Below are positions 46,956 to 60,528 of a stretch of DNA of 64,000 nucleotides, piece after piece. Both the position numbers and the translations under genes were made by a program. The notes beneath the pieces were generated by a model that did no database searches, was not told the origin of the DNA, and saw nothing but the letters and a program-made list of their open reading frames with translations. The DNA is from Lactuca virosa. Taxonomy: Eukaryota > Streptophyta > Magnoliopsida > Asterales > Asteraceae. Numbering within the stretch: position 1 is the first letter of the stretch; each line of letters opens with the position of its first letter. The stretch spans positions 21,260,546 through 21,324,545 of the forward strand of contig CAKMRJ010003334.1 of assembly GCA_928212115.1 (NCBI GenBank), in the 5' to 3' direction.

Positions 46956-47403
46956 AATAGAGGTCTTTAGTTTTCACATAAGTTGGTTATAGTATCACCA
47001 AATACTCCTATAGTATTTTTAGCTGTTTAGATTCGATTCTTAAAGTATTCTCTGTAGGGTGTAGTTAGGTTGATAGATTTGTTGCCCATTATGACTATCC
47101 CCCAGTATATGTAAGTCACTCCTCGGACAGATATAGTTGATCAGGCTATATCCTTCCCAGACTTGATTTACATATACCAAGGCATACCCATAATGTACAA
47201 CTCCTCTTCTTTTATTTTATGTTCTTCTAGTTATGACACTATATGAGCATGTATGCATGTATTTATACTTTTAATAAAAAATCATTTATTTTCTAAAAGT
47301 ATATTTATTTGAAAAATGCACAAATCAGAGACTATTAGTCCCAATTGTGTTTATAGTTTGTATATCTTATGTGGTTTGATATACTTAATTCACTATAACC
47401 TGT

Positions 47404-47415
47404 GCTCTGATACCA
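47404..47415 (-). other. Primer binding site (tRNA-Met), element B
   Basis: On the minus strand TGGTATCAGAGC, three bases from the LTR. Confidence 0.9.
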
Positions 47416-47418
47416 ATC

Positions 47419-50292
47419 TGTCACACCCCCAAACCAAGGATGGCGGAAACGTCCGGGGGTGGAGGACTTCATGTATAGTATCATAACAACAATTGTAATA
47501 GTAATTCAAGCAAACACAACCAACATATATATAATTGAAAAAGTTACATCATTGTATGAATTACATGTTTACGAATCAATTACAATATGTTGACAAAATA
47601 TGAAATAGTAGACGCCTTCCCCATCCTCAAAAGCACTTGATTACCTGTTTAATGATTTCCTGAGAATACAAGTTGTTTGAAAAAGTGTCAACACAAAGGT
47701 TGGTGAGTTCATAAGCTTTTGTTTGGTATTATTAAAAGCCTTTCGTTTGTGAAAGTAGTATTGTGTTAGAAAATCCAATATTTTCCTTAATGTGTAAATG
47801 TAGTCTTAAAACCCAAAGACCGAAATGTACAAGTAATTTGTCATATTTATAGTAAAACATGCAAGTTTAAATCGACATAAACTCGTTAAATTTTAATGAA
47901 GTTCCCGTAAATTCCAACGTTTATTAATACTTTATGTGAGTTATTATAACCATGCTATGACCTAGTTGGCCTGAAACGACGTTCTTCAGGCGTCGGAAAT
48001 GTTATGACATTTGTCACCCCAGACCTGCCGGTCTAGCTGTTGCATGCAGCTTAGGTGTGGGTTTGTCAAACCCAATATAGATCTATACACAAGTATCACG
48101 CTCTCCCTCAAGGAGACTCTGGTACTACTACAATACAGGACTTAATGGTAATTTGAAGTAAATGTCTCACAAAGTCATTAACGGAATTACGTGTTATGAA
48201 AACTTGGTACCGTATGGCCGTACCTTGCTTAATGAAAATATCCTTTGTATAAATGTACCCTTTTTAAATGTATGTGTTATGTAATGTATCATAAACTATA
48301 CCTATTATAGTTTATCAACCAAGGGTAGTACGTGGTAATGTATGCAAACTATATTCAAAATAGTTTATTAAATGTTTGAATGTATCGATTGTACTTTGAT
48401 TATAATCACTTGTTATTCTTTATATTTTATATGACCAAATCCATTTGTAAACTGATGTGTGTCTAAATATTAAGATAAAATGTCATATATTGCAGTAACA
48501 TATAATCACATAAAGATATACACCTTGCTCAACATGTTACAAGGGAAATGAAATTAACAGCAACTTTTCGTTAAAAAACAGTTTCTGTTACTGTTCTTAG
48601 AAATTTATAGAAAAAATCATCAAGCTCTAAATCCAAATCCGCAAATTTGAGAGTTTGGAATATGAGTCTAGTTTGTTCGTAAATTTTATCATGATTTTTA
48701 GTGATCTCTAACAGAGGTGAAAATGTTCATAATCACAGACTGGTCCGGGTTTGCCTCTGAAATGACAGGCAGTTTTGTAAAAATCACCATAAATTGTAGA
48801 AAAATCATATGGAGATGTGCAAGTAGCCATTTTAAAGCTAAGAGTTTGAACTACTTGCACCTGGAACAGTTTTGAAAACTAAAATATTTAAGTTGACCAA
48901 AACAGTCCGTGATTAACGTCCATCTTTCTGATGTAATCTGTTAGAAAAAGTTTTATTGTGTTCTTGATGATTTTACTTGTATTCCCCCCTTAAAACTTAA
49001 GAAAAAATGTAAATGTAGGGTATGAACTCACCTTATGTGGTTTCAGTAGATGAAAGTGAGAGAGAGGAAGTTTTCAACTCAAGAACACTAAGAAGATGTC
49101 TTGATGATTCGAGAATCTAACACCGAATAAGATGGAATTGTGTAAGATATCAATGATTGAGTAGAATGGAGTTTAATAATTATGTGAATGATGAAGATAC
49201 TTACTAATGAAGAAGAAAGAAATCCCTGGAGAAAGCCTTGAAGTTCTTGAAGTTGAGAGAAAAGATGAGAGAATTTTGGAGAGTGTCTTGGTTGCTAAGT
49301 GTAGAATGAAAGAGTTTATGGAGAATGAGGAGAGAGGATCAATCCTCCAGCTTTAGAACATGGGAAGAGCTGGAGATTGGGTGTAAGGTCCACTAAGGTG
49401 ACAAGGAGTAGTGGGAAAGAGTGGATGATCATAGAGTGAGGTGGTGGTGGCTTGCTTTTGTCATAAAATAAGGAAAAGCAAATTCCCTCAATAATAGTCC
49501 AACCACCAATTCTTTTAATACTTTTTATAAAACCCTGGAGATTTATATATTGGGGCCTTAGTTTATAAAATAAAGTTTGGGTGAAAATCCCACGTTAAAA
49601 TAATGAAAAAGGAGTTTAAAACGAAGTCGTAGTCGAAAAACCGGGAAAAATTATGACACGCAAACATGCATGTCGTCTTTTTTATGACAGGGGCTTCCTT
49701 GATACTCATTGCGTGTCATCAACACGCGAGTCGTAAGGTTACGACAGACAAATGTGTGTCGTCTTCCTTATGACAGGGACTTCGGTCCTGAAGCTTCAGT
49801 TTGGGTCCTTAAGCCTATTTTACCCGTTTTTACCCCGTTTCAAGTGGTTTTTGACCCAGTTAAGGGTCGGGATGGCCCGAATGATTACAAAAAATTAAAG
49901 GAACTTTTGAGAGGATTTGGGAGAGATTCGGGAGAGATTTGGGAGAGATTTTAATAGAGAGAGGTGAGTGAAAGAGATTGTGAGAGGTTTCGTTTGTGAT
50001 CTTTTTGAGTGTCCGGCTTCGCAACGAAAGGTCCATAAACCCCGTTAAGCCATGATTTAGTGTCTTACACAATCCCGATGATTGTGCAATAGTGTTTTAT
50101 CGCTTTGGTTTGTTGTTTAGCACTGTTAAGGCTAAGGAAAATCAAACACATGAATTTTTCAAATGATGTTTTCTCATTGAAATAGCGAATTGTATAATGT
50201 AAACCCTAACATACAAGGGTTAATGGAGTTGACCGGGTTTGACTTGTTGACTTTGTTGACTTTGACTTGAGCGAAATTTGACGTTTGTCACA
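47419..50292 (-). repeat. 5' LTR of element B
   Basis: TGTCACACCCCC...GTTTGTCACA, 2874 bp, ending exactly at the N gap. It is closely similar to the other B/A LTRs apart from small indels. Confidence 0.9.
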
Positions 50293-50305
50293 NNNNNNNN
50301 NNNNN
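50293..50305. other. Assembly gap (13 N)
   Basis: Thirteen ambiguous bases between the end of the B LTR and a restart of sequence already seen at 34687. Confidence 1.
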
Positions 50306-52800
50306 ATCTAGTACACATTCATGTGTACTGGTCAGGTCCACCACAAAGGATGATAAAGGCTATTCGACATGATTTACTAATGGTACAGTAAATATGGTTA
50401 TGCTTGCAAGTTTAAGTGTAATTCTAATACCTTGAAAAGTTTCAATGTATAGCAGAACGAATAAGAAGAATCAATTAGGCAGAAAGATAAAACTTTCTCC
50501 AATATGAAAGGAAAGGAGAGTACTTTAGTATCAGGTTTTATGATCATCCTTATGATTATGAAACCATGTCTCAATTGATCCTCTAAGGATACCTTAGTGC
50601 ATTTATATGACTAAGGAGAGGTATCGGGAATTGTTAAATGGTTAAATCAAAAGGATGAGTCATACTTCGTTCAAGTATCAAGTCGTCTAGAGTCATACTC
50701 CAAGATTATGCCTTGAGTGACATATGTTAAGTAGGTTTATAGCACATTTGTAATTGGTAGTTGTGATAAAACAAAGACCAACTAAGACCAATTGTGTGAA
50801 GTGTTTGTCTTGATAGGAATCCACACTAACTCTTGGATATTAGTTAGTCAAGGAATGTTTCTTGACCAGAGAAACTTATATGTCAAGTTGTCAGTGGGAG
50901 TCTTAAAGATCTTGAAGAGTTTCATGAATTAATCAAGAATAAACCTATTGTTCATCGCTAGCACACGAATTGAGGTTCGTAACCTAACGTATTGACATAT
51001 TCTTGTTTCTGTGCTCATTCCAGTTAAAGTTGACTATGCATGTGAGTTCTATGAGTTCTCAATTGTTTGCATAAGGCAAAGCATCTAGATCAGTGAAAGT
51101 TTATTGATCAGCATGGGTGAGATGCTCAACAACTTGGAAGACATGGTAGACCCTTGTACTACCAAGTGGCAAGAAATTAAGATTGAGCAGGTTCAGTCCA
51201 TATGAGTTTGAATTTGCCATAGACCTTGTCTTATGATAGATTCACATGGATAGGAACACATACACCATAAAATCTAAGTGTCATAAGGTTTCTCTCCGCT
51301 TCATGAAAATGATTGTGAGGAAACGCTTTCGCTAAGTAGATTTTAAATAGATTATAGTTGCATTAATTGCATTCTCAAATCCGATTATGATTACGGCATC
51401 CCTCTTCATAGTTCGAATTGTGAGAAATGGCAAAAAGTCTGAACATTCGGGACTTACTGCTGTAAGTTTTGAAATTGTTTAGACACACATATGAGCTATC
51501 CAAGGAAAGATGTCTGAGTTTGAGAAGCCTAGATAAAGTCTTATCGAAGCATCTTGTATCAGAAATCTGAACTTTTGTAAGAAAGTCAATAAGTATTGAT
51601 TTCTAGAAGTCCAACTGATTTCTGGATACATGTCAAAGCTAGTGGGAGCATGCTGGTAAAAATGTAATTATTATGCTAGTGGGAGCACAATTATTACGTT
51701 AAGTGTTGCGAGTTAGCAATGTTAATTATAGAAAACAAAAGTTTCAATTCGCAAAGATGCAGAGTTTGAAAAGTTGTTTTTCTATAATTAAGGGAGAGGA
51801 ACTCATACTTCATTTCAAATCTAAAAGCTTAGATTGAGATTTTAATCAAATTTAGTCAAAGACATATATGAATGTTATGTTGAAATGATTCAACATTAGG
51901 AAATTCTATATATGGAAATATTATAGTAAGATACTGGTAAAGTATCATGTCTTTATGTAATACATTGTGAATCGTATCCCATAAGCCTCGGGTACAGGAT
52001 CGATTGCATATTCTATAATATTTATGTGTTCTGAATTTTCCAAATGCCTAGGGCATTAAGATGGAAATGGGAACAAAACCAGATATGACTAAAGTTGTTA
52101 AACAATTGCTAAGAACAATATGAGGTTTACCAAAGATTGGTTGCTTATGGACAGTTGGATGTATAGTAATGGATGGACCATATTGACATGATTATAAATA
52201 GATAGCATTGTCATATGGAAAACATGGAAATGTTTTCATAATGGGAGTTTCATATTAAGAATCTATGTGTAGGTTAGAAACCTTTATGCAAGAAGGATGT
52301 TCAAAGGAATGTACTTTGAATGTGAGACTTCATATCTACGGAATTGTCTTGTAACAATATCCAGTGGAATACTTTGTAATATTATTTTCCAAGTCTCTGT
52401 GACTTTGGTGCATTGACATTACAAAATGATAATTACATGATAGTTTAGAATCTAACACGTTCTAATAGTGGCAAAAATTTTGTATTCTTACACTTGTGAT
52501 AAGGATTTGGAATTGTGAAATGAGCATCATTGGAAATATATTCAATTGATCTATTTCAGAAGGAAAGGACCATAGGAAAACATAGTGTGCATGCTTGGAG
52601 CATGGGATGACTATTGTTTTTTTTTTAATTCAAGTATTAAGCTGATTAATCGAAACATTATACAATGAATAATGTGTAATCAATATGGTGATTAAATAAA
52701 AGGTGTAATATATAACACTTTGTAATAGTCGGTTTGTATCCAGTCTTATGTAAACAAGTTATCAATGTAAAATATTATTTTTATGAATATGCAAGTAGCA
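50306..52800 (+). pseudogene. Degenerate copia pol (element F), right copy
   Basis: Matches 34687-37180 with small indels. No long frame. Confidence 0.7.
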
Positions 52801-53559
52801 TGTTTTGGAGTAACAATTGTCAAATATGAAAGTATGGGTCTTTCATTAGGCCAGGGTGGGTTTGTTCACATGTCTGTGGGAGGGCCACAAGAGGTTTGGA
52901 ATCCGGAATTGGTAGGTCGTAGGAGACCGGGTACGAGATAAGGCTACAGTTGGTCCTGTAGCGTTCAGTTTGGCATCGAGTTGGTGGTGTGATGGTTCGG
53001 GTAATTATTATAAGTTGAGGTTTTCTTTCAGAAGTCGCGTGGAGTGACTGTGGGAATGTATTATAGTCAGCAGGCGAGCGGAAGATGGGTTCGAGAGGGA
53101 GATTCGGTATTTCAGATAGTTGGCAGGAGTGGGACCAAGGATGGTTCGGCTATTTGTGGGAAGCATTCAGGAGGGCAACATGGTGTTTGGCAGTAGTAGA
53201 GTAGTGAGTGTGATTTGAGCTTCGTATGGAGGTAGGATAACTGGTTGATTGGGAAATACTAAGTCACTCGCAGGGGGATTGAATAATATTAGAGTAATTG
53301 ATTTGACCCTGTTGAGCAGCTCTCGTCTGAGTCTAACCGTTGTAGGGATGAATCTTCTACTCGAAGGATTATCTTAGCCTTTTTTCGCGTATAAGTGTTC
53401 TATAGTTGTATATGGTCAGTGACTTTGTTCCTTTGAACCATTTCGTTGGGTATGAAACTCTATGGGATTGGCTTGGTAGTGGTTCGATGTAGGAGGTCTG
53501 ACAGGGAGTTAGACCATTGAGACTTTAGTTTCGGATTTCAGGTGAGGTAGGATTGGTTT

Positions 53560-54488
53560 TATGTTCCAGAGGTGGTGGCACGTCATAGTGTACCAGTAAC
53601 CGTGGTTTCAGACCGAGATGTTCGTTTTACTTCCATATTTTGGAAGTGATTCCATGATGGGATGGGCACTCGTCTCCACTTCAGCACGACATTTCATCCG
53701 CAGACCGATGGTCAGAGTGATCAGACTATTCAGACTCTTGAGGACATGCTGCGTGCGTGTGTATTGGATTTTGGTGGGAGTTGGGATATGTATCTTCCCT
53801 GAGCGTAATTTTCGTATAACAACATTTATCATGCTAGCATTGATCGACCTCCTTTCGAGATGCTCTACGTAAGGAAATGCATGACCCCGATCTGTTAGGG
53901 CGAGGTCGGTCAGAGGGTTATGGGTAGTACCGAGGTGGTACTCAAGACCACTGAGCTAATTCAGCAGGTTAGAAGCAGGTTCCAAACAACTCAGACTCGG
54001 AAGAAAAGTTATGCTGACAGGCGCCGGTCAGATTTGGAGTTTCAGGAGGGAGACATGGTTCTCCTCAAGGTGTCACCTTGGAAAGGTTTCATTTGGTTCA
54101 AGAAGCGGGGAAAGTTGGGCCCCAGTTATATTGGTCCATTCAGGGTGTTGGATCGGGTGGGCCTGACAGCTTATCATCTTGATCTTCCAGCCGAGCTCAG
54201 TCAGATTCATAGCACTTTTCATGTCTCCCAGCTGCAGAAGTGTTTAGTGAATGATTCCATAGTCGTGCCTTTGGAGGATATTCAGGTGGATGATCGTCTG
54301 TATTACATCAACAGATCGGTGGTGATTTTAGATCGGAAGACAAAAAACTTGAGGAACAAGGTGGTGGAGCTGGTTAAGGTGCAGTGGCTGCATCGCAAAG
54401 GATCCGAGTGGACGTGGGAGTCGGAGGATGAGATGAAGGAACATTATCCGAGTTGTTCATGGCGACGGACTTTGAGGACGAAGTCTGA
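53560..54488 (+). pseudogene. Gypsy integrase end with chromodomain-like C-terminus
   Basis: The first part, in shifted frames, gives SDRDVRF and FHPQTDGQSDQTIQTLEDML, which holds the second D and the E region of the integrase core. From 53920 one open frame holds the GPF/Y module (GDMVLLKVSPWKG, GPSYIGPFRVLDRVG, HSTFHVSQLQKC) and a chromodomain-like tail (VKVQWLHRKGSEWTWE, MKEHYP). A one-base loss near 54452 hides the natural stop at 54486-54488. The PPT follows within 5 bases. In the parent element it inserts cDNA into chromosomes. Confidence 0.85.
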
Positions 54489-54506
54489 TTCTAGTGGGGG
54501 GAGAAT

Positions 54507-55635
54507 TGTAACGCTAAGAACATGTATTATTTATATTTTGGTCCCTTATATATATTTGAATTATTGCTTTTGGACCATATTTTTGCAAGTTTGAGGGAAG
54601 GAGGGACCGTTTCTGCCAATTTTGGATTCTGGGAGGTTGAGCTCGAACGCAGGGCAATCCCCTGGGGAACGCACTGCGTTCACGTGCAAAGTTTAAACCC
54701 TAAATTTTAGAGTTTGGGACCTATTCACACACCTTAAGTGCCAGGTATTGGCCTCATTTCAAGTCTCCACAGCCTCCGAACCCTAATCTCGAAACCCTAG
54801 AGCCTCTTTGAGTGTTGAGAGCTTATTTGGTGTGTTTGAAGCTCCTTGAAGGAAGAAAAGCTTGGTGCAAGGTGGTGATTCAAGTGGAAGCTTTTAGATC
54901 TTGGTTCTCTGTTCTATTTCCAGCACATTTTAAGGTATAAAGCTCTAACCTTGCTCATTTGAGGTTTAGATCTAAGTTTGTGTGAACTTTAGTCCCATTT
55001 TGGTCCCATGTTTGAGATCTTGTGGTTATAATCACTCCAGAAGTTTGAGTTGCTTCTTTTGGATGTTAATGATGTCTTAGACTCATAAAGTTTGCACCTT
55101 TAGAGTGGTAGAAGCCTATGCATGAGATTAAGCCCCTTTTTATGGAAGTTGATTGTTATATCTTGAAGTTGGGACTTTTGGGGGCAAGCAATGTCACCAA
55201 GTCAGTGACTTTATGGTTCTAGAGGTTCTAAGAGACTTGGATCTATGTTTTGGTGGTATAGCTTAAGCATTAAGTGCTTAATGGCCGCTTTTTGGAATCT
55301 GGTCGCGAACGCACTGCGTAAGGTCCGGGAACACCCTGCGTTCCGATTGGGGTTCACGATCTGGACTGGTGAGCAATGCCCAGAGTTCGACAAGGGAACT
55401 CCCTGAGTTCGATCCGACAGTGGGCTTCATTGGGCCATTTTCTTGGACTTTGTTATTAAGGGTCTTAGTGGATCATCGTTTTAGGCTTTATTGGACCATA
55501 CTTTATTTGGCACTTAGGATAAGACTCACTAGAGGAATTTAGGCCCAATTTGGAAAGTTGGGCCATTAGTGGGTCATTAGTGGGCTTGGGAAGTCTACCT
55601 AGTGTTGGGTCTTTCATGTTATGGTTTTGGGCTTA
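54507..55635 (+). repeat. 3' LTR of element H, right copy
   Basis: TGTAACGCTAAGAACATG follows AGTGGGGGGAGAAT. Relative to the left copy about 30 bp are missing where it meets element A (GGGCTTACACCCACACCCC). Confidence 0.78.
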
Positions 55636-58520
55636 CACCCACACCCCAAACCAAGGATGGCGGAAACGTCCGGGGGTGGAGGACTTCATGTATAGTATCA
55701 TAACAATAATTGTAATAGTAATTCAAGCAAACACAACCAACATATATATAATTGAAAAAGTTACATCATTGTATGAATTACATGTTTACGAATCAATTAC
55801 AATATGTTGACAAAATATGAAATAGTAGACGCCTTAGCGTCCCATCCTCAAAAGCACTTGATTACCTGTTTAATGATTTCCTGAGAATACAAGTTGTTTG
55901 AAAAAGTGTCAACACAAAGGTTGGTGAGTTCATAAGCTTTTGTTTGGTATTATTAAAAGCCTTTCGTTTGTGAAAGTAGTATTGTGTTAGAAAATCCAAT
56001 ATTTTCCTTAATGTGTAAATGTAGTCTTAAAACCCAAAGACCGAAATGTACAAGTAATTTGTCATATTTATAGTAAAACAATGCAAGTTTAAATCGACAT
56101 AAACTCGTTAAATTTTAATGAAGTTCCCGTAAATTCCAACGTTTATTAATACTTTATGTGAGTTATTATAACCATGCTATGACCTAGTTGGCCTGAAACG
56201 ACGTTCTTCAGGCGTCGGAAATGTTATGACATTTGTCACCCCAGACCTGCCGGTCTAGCTGTTGCATGTAGCTTAGGTGTGGGTTTGTCAAACCCAATAT
56301 AGATCTATACACAAGTATCACGCTCTCCCTCAAGGAGACTCTGGTTACAATACAGGACTTAATGGTAATTTGAAGTAAATGTCTCACAAAGTCATTAACG
56401 GAATTACGTGTTATGAAAACTTGGTACCGTATGGCCGTACCTTGCTTAATGAAAATATCCTTTGTATAAATGTACCCTTTTAAATGTATGTTGTTATGTA
56501 ATGTATCATAAACTATACTTATTATAGTTTATCAACCAAGGGTAGTACGTGGTAATGTATGCAAACTATATTCAAAATAGTTTATTAATGTTTGAATGTA
56601 TCGATTGTACTTTGATTATAATCACTTGTTATTCTTTATATTTTATATGACCAAATCCATTTGTAAACTGATGTGTGTCTAAATATTAAGATAAAATGTC
56701 ATATATTGCAGTAACATATAGTCACATAAAGATATACACCTTGCTCAACATGTTACAAGGTGAAATGAAATTAACAGCAACTTTTCGTTAAAAACAGTTT
56801 CTGTTACCGTTCTTAGAAAATTTATAAAAAATCATCACAGCTCTAAATCCAAATCCGCAAATTTTGAGAGTTTGGAATATGAGTCTAGTTTGTTCGTAAA
56901 TTTTATCATGATTTTTAGTGATCTCTAACAGAGGTGAAAATGTCATAATCACAGACTGGTCCGGGTTTGCCTCTGAAATGACAGGCAGTTTTGTAAAAAT
57001 CACCATATTGTAGAAAAAATCATATGGAGATGTGCAAGTAGCCATTTTAAAGCTAAGAGTTTGAACTACTTGCACCTGAAACAGTTTTGAAAACTAAAAT
57101 ATTTAAGTTGACCAAAACAGTCCGTGATTAACGTCCATCTTTTCTGATGCAATCTGTTAGAAAAAGTTTAATTGTGTTCTTGATGATTTTACTTGTATTC
57201 CCCCCTTAAAACTTAAGAAAAACATGTAAATGTAGGGGTATGAACTCACCTTATGTGATTTCAGTAGATGAAAGTGAGAGAGAGGAAGTGTTCAACCAAG
57301 AACACTAAGAAGATGTCTTGATGATTCGAGAATCTAACACCGAATAAGATGGAACTTGTGTAAGATATCAATGATTTGAGTAGAATGGAGTTTAATAATA
57401 TGTGAATGATGAAGATACTTACTAATGAAGGAAGAAATCCCTGGAGAAAGCCTTGAAGTTCTTGAAATTGAGAGAAAAGATGAGAGAATTTTGGAGAGTG
57501 TCCTTGGTTGCTAAGTGTAGAATGAAAGAACTTTATGGAGAATGAGGAGAGAGGATCAATCCTCCAGCTCTTAGAACATGGGAAGAGCTGGAGATTGGGT
57601 GTAAAGGTCCACTAAGGTGACAAGGAGTAGTGGGAAAGAGTGGATGATCATAGAGTGAGGTGGTGGTGGCTTGCTTTTGTCATAAAATAAGGAAAAACAA
57701 ATATTCCCTCAATAATTAGTCCAACCACCAATTCTTTTAATACATTTTTATAAAAACCCTGGAGATTTATATATTTTGGGGCCTTAGTTTATAAAATAAA
57801 GTTTTGGGTGAAAATCCCACGTTAAATAATGAAAAACGGAGTTAAAACGAAGTCGTAGTCGAAAAACCGGAAAAATTATGACACGCAAACATGCATGTCG
57901 TCTTCGTTTATGACAGGGGCTTCCTTGATACTCATTGCGTGTCATCAATACGCGAGTCGTAAGGTTACGACAGACAATGTGTGTCGTCTTCCTTTATGAC
58001 AGGGACTTCGGTCCTGAAGCTTCAGTTTTGGGTCCTTAAGCCTATTTTACCCGTTTTTACCCCGTTTCAAGTGGTTTTTGACCCAGTTAAGGGTCGGGAT
58101 GGCCCGAATGATTACAAAAAATTAAAGGAACTTTTGAGAGAGATTTGGGAGAGATTCGGGAGAGATTTGGGAGAGATTTTAATAGAGAGAGGTTGAGTGA
58201 AAGAGATTGTGAGAGGTTTCGTTTGTGATCTTTTTGAGTGTCCGGCTTCGCAACGAAAGGTCCATAACCCCGTTAAGCCATGATTTAGTGTCTTACACAA
58301 TCCCGATGATTGTGCAATAGTGTTTTATCGCTTTGGTTTGTTGTTTAGCACTGTTAAGGCTAAGGAAAATCAAACACATGAATTTTTCAAATGATGTTTT
58401 CTCATTGAAATAGCGAATTGTATAATGTAAACCCTAACATACAAGGGTTAATGGAGTTGACCGGTTTGACTTGTTGACTTTGTTTGACTTTGACTTGAGC
58501 GAAATTTGACGGTTGTCACA
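55636..58520 (-). repeat. 3' LTR of element A
   Basis: Ends GGTTGTCACA. The left terminus is altered (TTACACCCACACCCC in place of TGTCACACCCCC). Confidence 0.88.
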
Positions 58521-58535
58521 TCATCCCCCCGTTAG
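58521..58535 (-). other. Polypurine tract of element A
   Basis: On the minus strand CTAACGGGGGGATGA, next to the LTR start. Confidence 0.87.
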
Positions 58536-58865
58536 AGGGAATTTCGTCCCGAAATTTGCATTTTGACTGGGACTTCAAGAGTTTGGAAAAAGATGTGGAA
58601 AACTTCTCGTAGTACAAGAAATTGATTATGGCGAGGAACAACCTGCCTGATGTCACATGACGACCTTGGAAATTTCTTATTGTAACTTGAGCTGAGTCAA
58701 TTTAAAAGGAGTTTATTGTTTTAGGATGATAGAGTATTCTATGTGTGCTTTTATACTCCCTGTTTTATCCTTGGTATTACCACTATGAATATTTTATAGT
58801 TAGCGAGTTCCATCATTACGAATGTTTCAACAAATTTTGACAAATTTGCATTATAAGTCCTACTA

Positions 58866-59050
58866 GTTCTTTTATAGTCGATTGGCGTAAACTAGTCGTA
58901 TATCATTAAGATTGCAAGGGCATTTTGGATGGGTGACCCCGCCTTAAGCCCACAACCAAACAAGGAACAGGGAATGAGGCGGAATCACACATTCTAAGTC
59001 CATAGAATCTTAATGATATATGACCATAACGTTTACACTAGCCATCATAG
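58866..59050. repeat. Fold-back module (loop 58952-58969), element A
   Basis: As 43276-43457. Here the right arm reads AATCTTAATGATATATG, complete relative to the left copy. Confidence 0.8.
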
Positions 59051-59054
59051 ATTC

Positions 59055-59921
59055 CAGGGGCGTAGTATTATTGGGGCCAGGAGTAGGAATTGTAGTTCAA
59101 AATAAAATTGTTATAAGCCTGCTATCTTCAAACTTGGGCTTTGGCCCCTCCCGATTCCTAATCAGAATGGTCCAATACTCTTGCCCGCTCCAAGTCGAGA
59201 GTTGATTCATGTGGCTTGAGCTTAGGCTTGGGTCTTAGAGAAAGAGGCAATGCGTCAGGCTGGCTTCACAGAGCTGCAAAAACTCTTCTCTCTCGACAGT
59301 GGATAGATAACATGCCTCGGCTCTTCAGGCCCACATTGCCTACTGGGCCAACTCAAATGAACATCCACTTTGTTACCCCACTTGGGTTATAGGCAAGTGT
59401 TACCAAGCCCGATATCAAGAAATCAAAATCGATTCATCCCTATTTGCCCAATTCGCTGCCTATCTCGCCTGCTGTTCGTTTCTCGCTGTCTCGCTAAGTC
59501 AGTCGCCTGGTCTCACTCTCGCCAATCGCCATCGCCTAATGCCCAAATCCCTATTCACACTTCACAGAAATCAGGTATGTAATCCCGAGACCCATATCCT
59601 GTTCAGCTGTTCTTTCTTTTCTGATTGTAAGATTGTTGATTGTTGGTGTTGGCGTATTGCACTGCTGCTGCTGTTTTCAGTCAATCCGTTGCCTATTTAT
59701 GCGTTACTACTGTCTTACTGAGTTTCTTTTTAATTTGGCTGTCATTTGTGATTTGGCGATTTTCCAATTTGATTTACAAGTTATGAACTTATAGATTTGG
59801 TTATTGTTAAATGAGTTATTGGTTATTGTTCAAATTTTGATTTTGATTTTTTTTTTGTTAATTTCAGTTTATAATATTTTCGGCCCCCTCCCCCAAGTTA
59901 ATTGTTCAAGCTCCGCTACTG
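59055..59921. mobile_element. Non-autonomous hAT-like transposon, right copy
   Basis: CAGGGGCGTAG...CTCCGCTACTG, flanked by ATAGATTC at 59047-59054 and 59922-59929. Same site as 43462-44329. Confidence 0.9.
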
Positions 59922-60320
59922 ATAGATTCACTGGTAAAAACCCTGAGTTTTTACATAGATGATAAGACTTATTTGGGTTTTGCCGTGTTCCCAAGATTCA
60001 TGGTTTATAGACTTGAATAGATGCTAGTTTTAGTAATAAAAAGAAATTTAGAATTTAAATGTCGATGTTAGATGCTTGTACTGATATTTAAGGGGTTAAA
60101 AAAATAAAGTTTTATTAGTTACCTATAGCGACACTCAAGTCATAATTTGCATGTGAGAAGACTTGGAGTACTTTCTAATGAAAAGTGTGCTACTGGGGAA
60201 ATTCGAAACTGGTACGTAGCTTCAAAGTCAAGAATATGCAGTAGGCATGTGATGCATTAAATGCATGAGGCACAAAAGTCCTAATTTGCAGCAATATATA
60301 CGTATATGTGTGTGAATTGA

Positions 60321-60493
60321 AGAAGAAGGTTACGGCTCAAAGACCATTCATTTCCTCTTTATTTTTTTATTTATTACTCCTCCCACTTACCTTATATAAA
60401 TCATCACAGAAGAAGGTTACGGCTCAAAGACCATTCATTTCCTCTTTATTTGTTATTCGTTACTTCTCCCACTTCCCTTATATAAATCAGCAC
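60321..60493 (+). promoter_or_regulatory. Tandem duplicated RKD promoter segment (2 x 86-87 bp)
   Basis: AGAAGAAGGTTACGGCTC begins units at 60321 and 60408. Each unit ends in CTTATATAAATCA, so there are two TATA boxes. The left copy shows the same at about 44729-44900. Confidence 0.8.
60479..60487 (+). promoter_or_regulatory. Proximal TATA box of the RKD gene
   Basis: TATATAAAT, 42 bp before the ATG, leaving a short leader. The upstream copy lies at about 60393-60401. Confidence 0.6.
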
Positions 60494-60528
60494 ATTCTTA
60501 CCGCGACTCTTTAACTTCTCCCTCACAA

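Larger units (their letters stand above)
34687..50292. repeat. Left copy of a 15.6 kb direct duplication
   Basis: From ATCTAGTACACATTC on, it matches 50306 onward in the same order (F, H, B/A). Offset is 15619 at the start and 15593 at the hAT element. Many single-base losses are seen in this copy relative to the right one. Confidence 0.95.
40009..50292 (-). mobile_element. Element B: complete long-LTR element carrying an RKD gene segment
   Basis: On the minus strand: 5' LTR 50292-47419, primer site 47415-47404, internal region with leader, three fold-back modules, an antisense host gene segment and a nested hAT, PPT 42944-42930, 3' LTR 42929-40009. No gag or pol remains. Homology to element C's leader stops at C's gag ATG. 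Total 10.3 kb. It lies in the LTR of element H. The TSD cannot be checked because the right end meets the N gap. Confidence 0.9.
52801..55635 (+). mobile_element. Element H (right copy): 3' end of a Ty3/gypsy element
   Basis: Decayed pol, integrase with C-terminal domain, PPT (54493-54506) and 3' LTR (54507-55635). Cut by element A. Confidence 0.8.
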
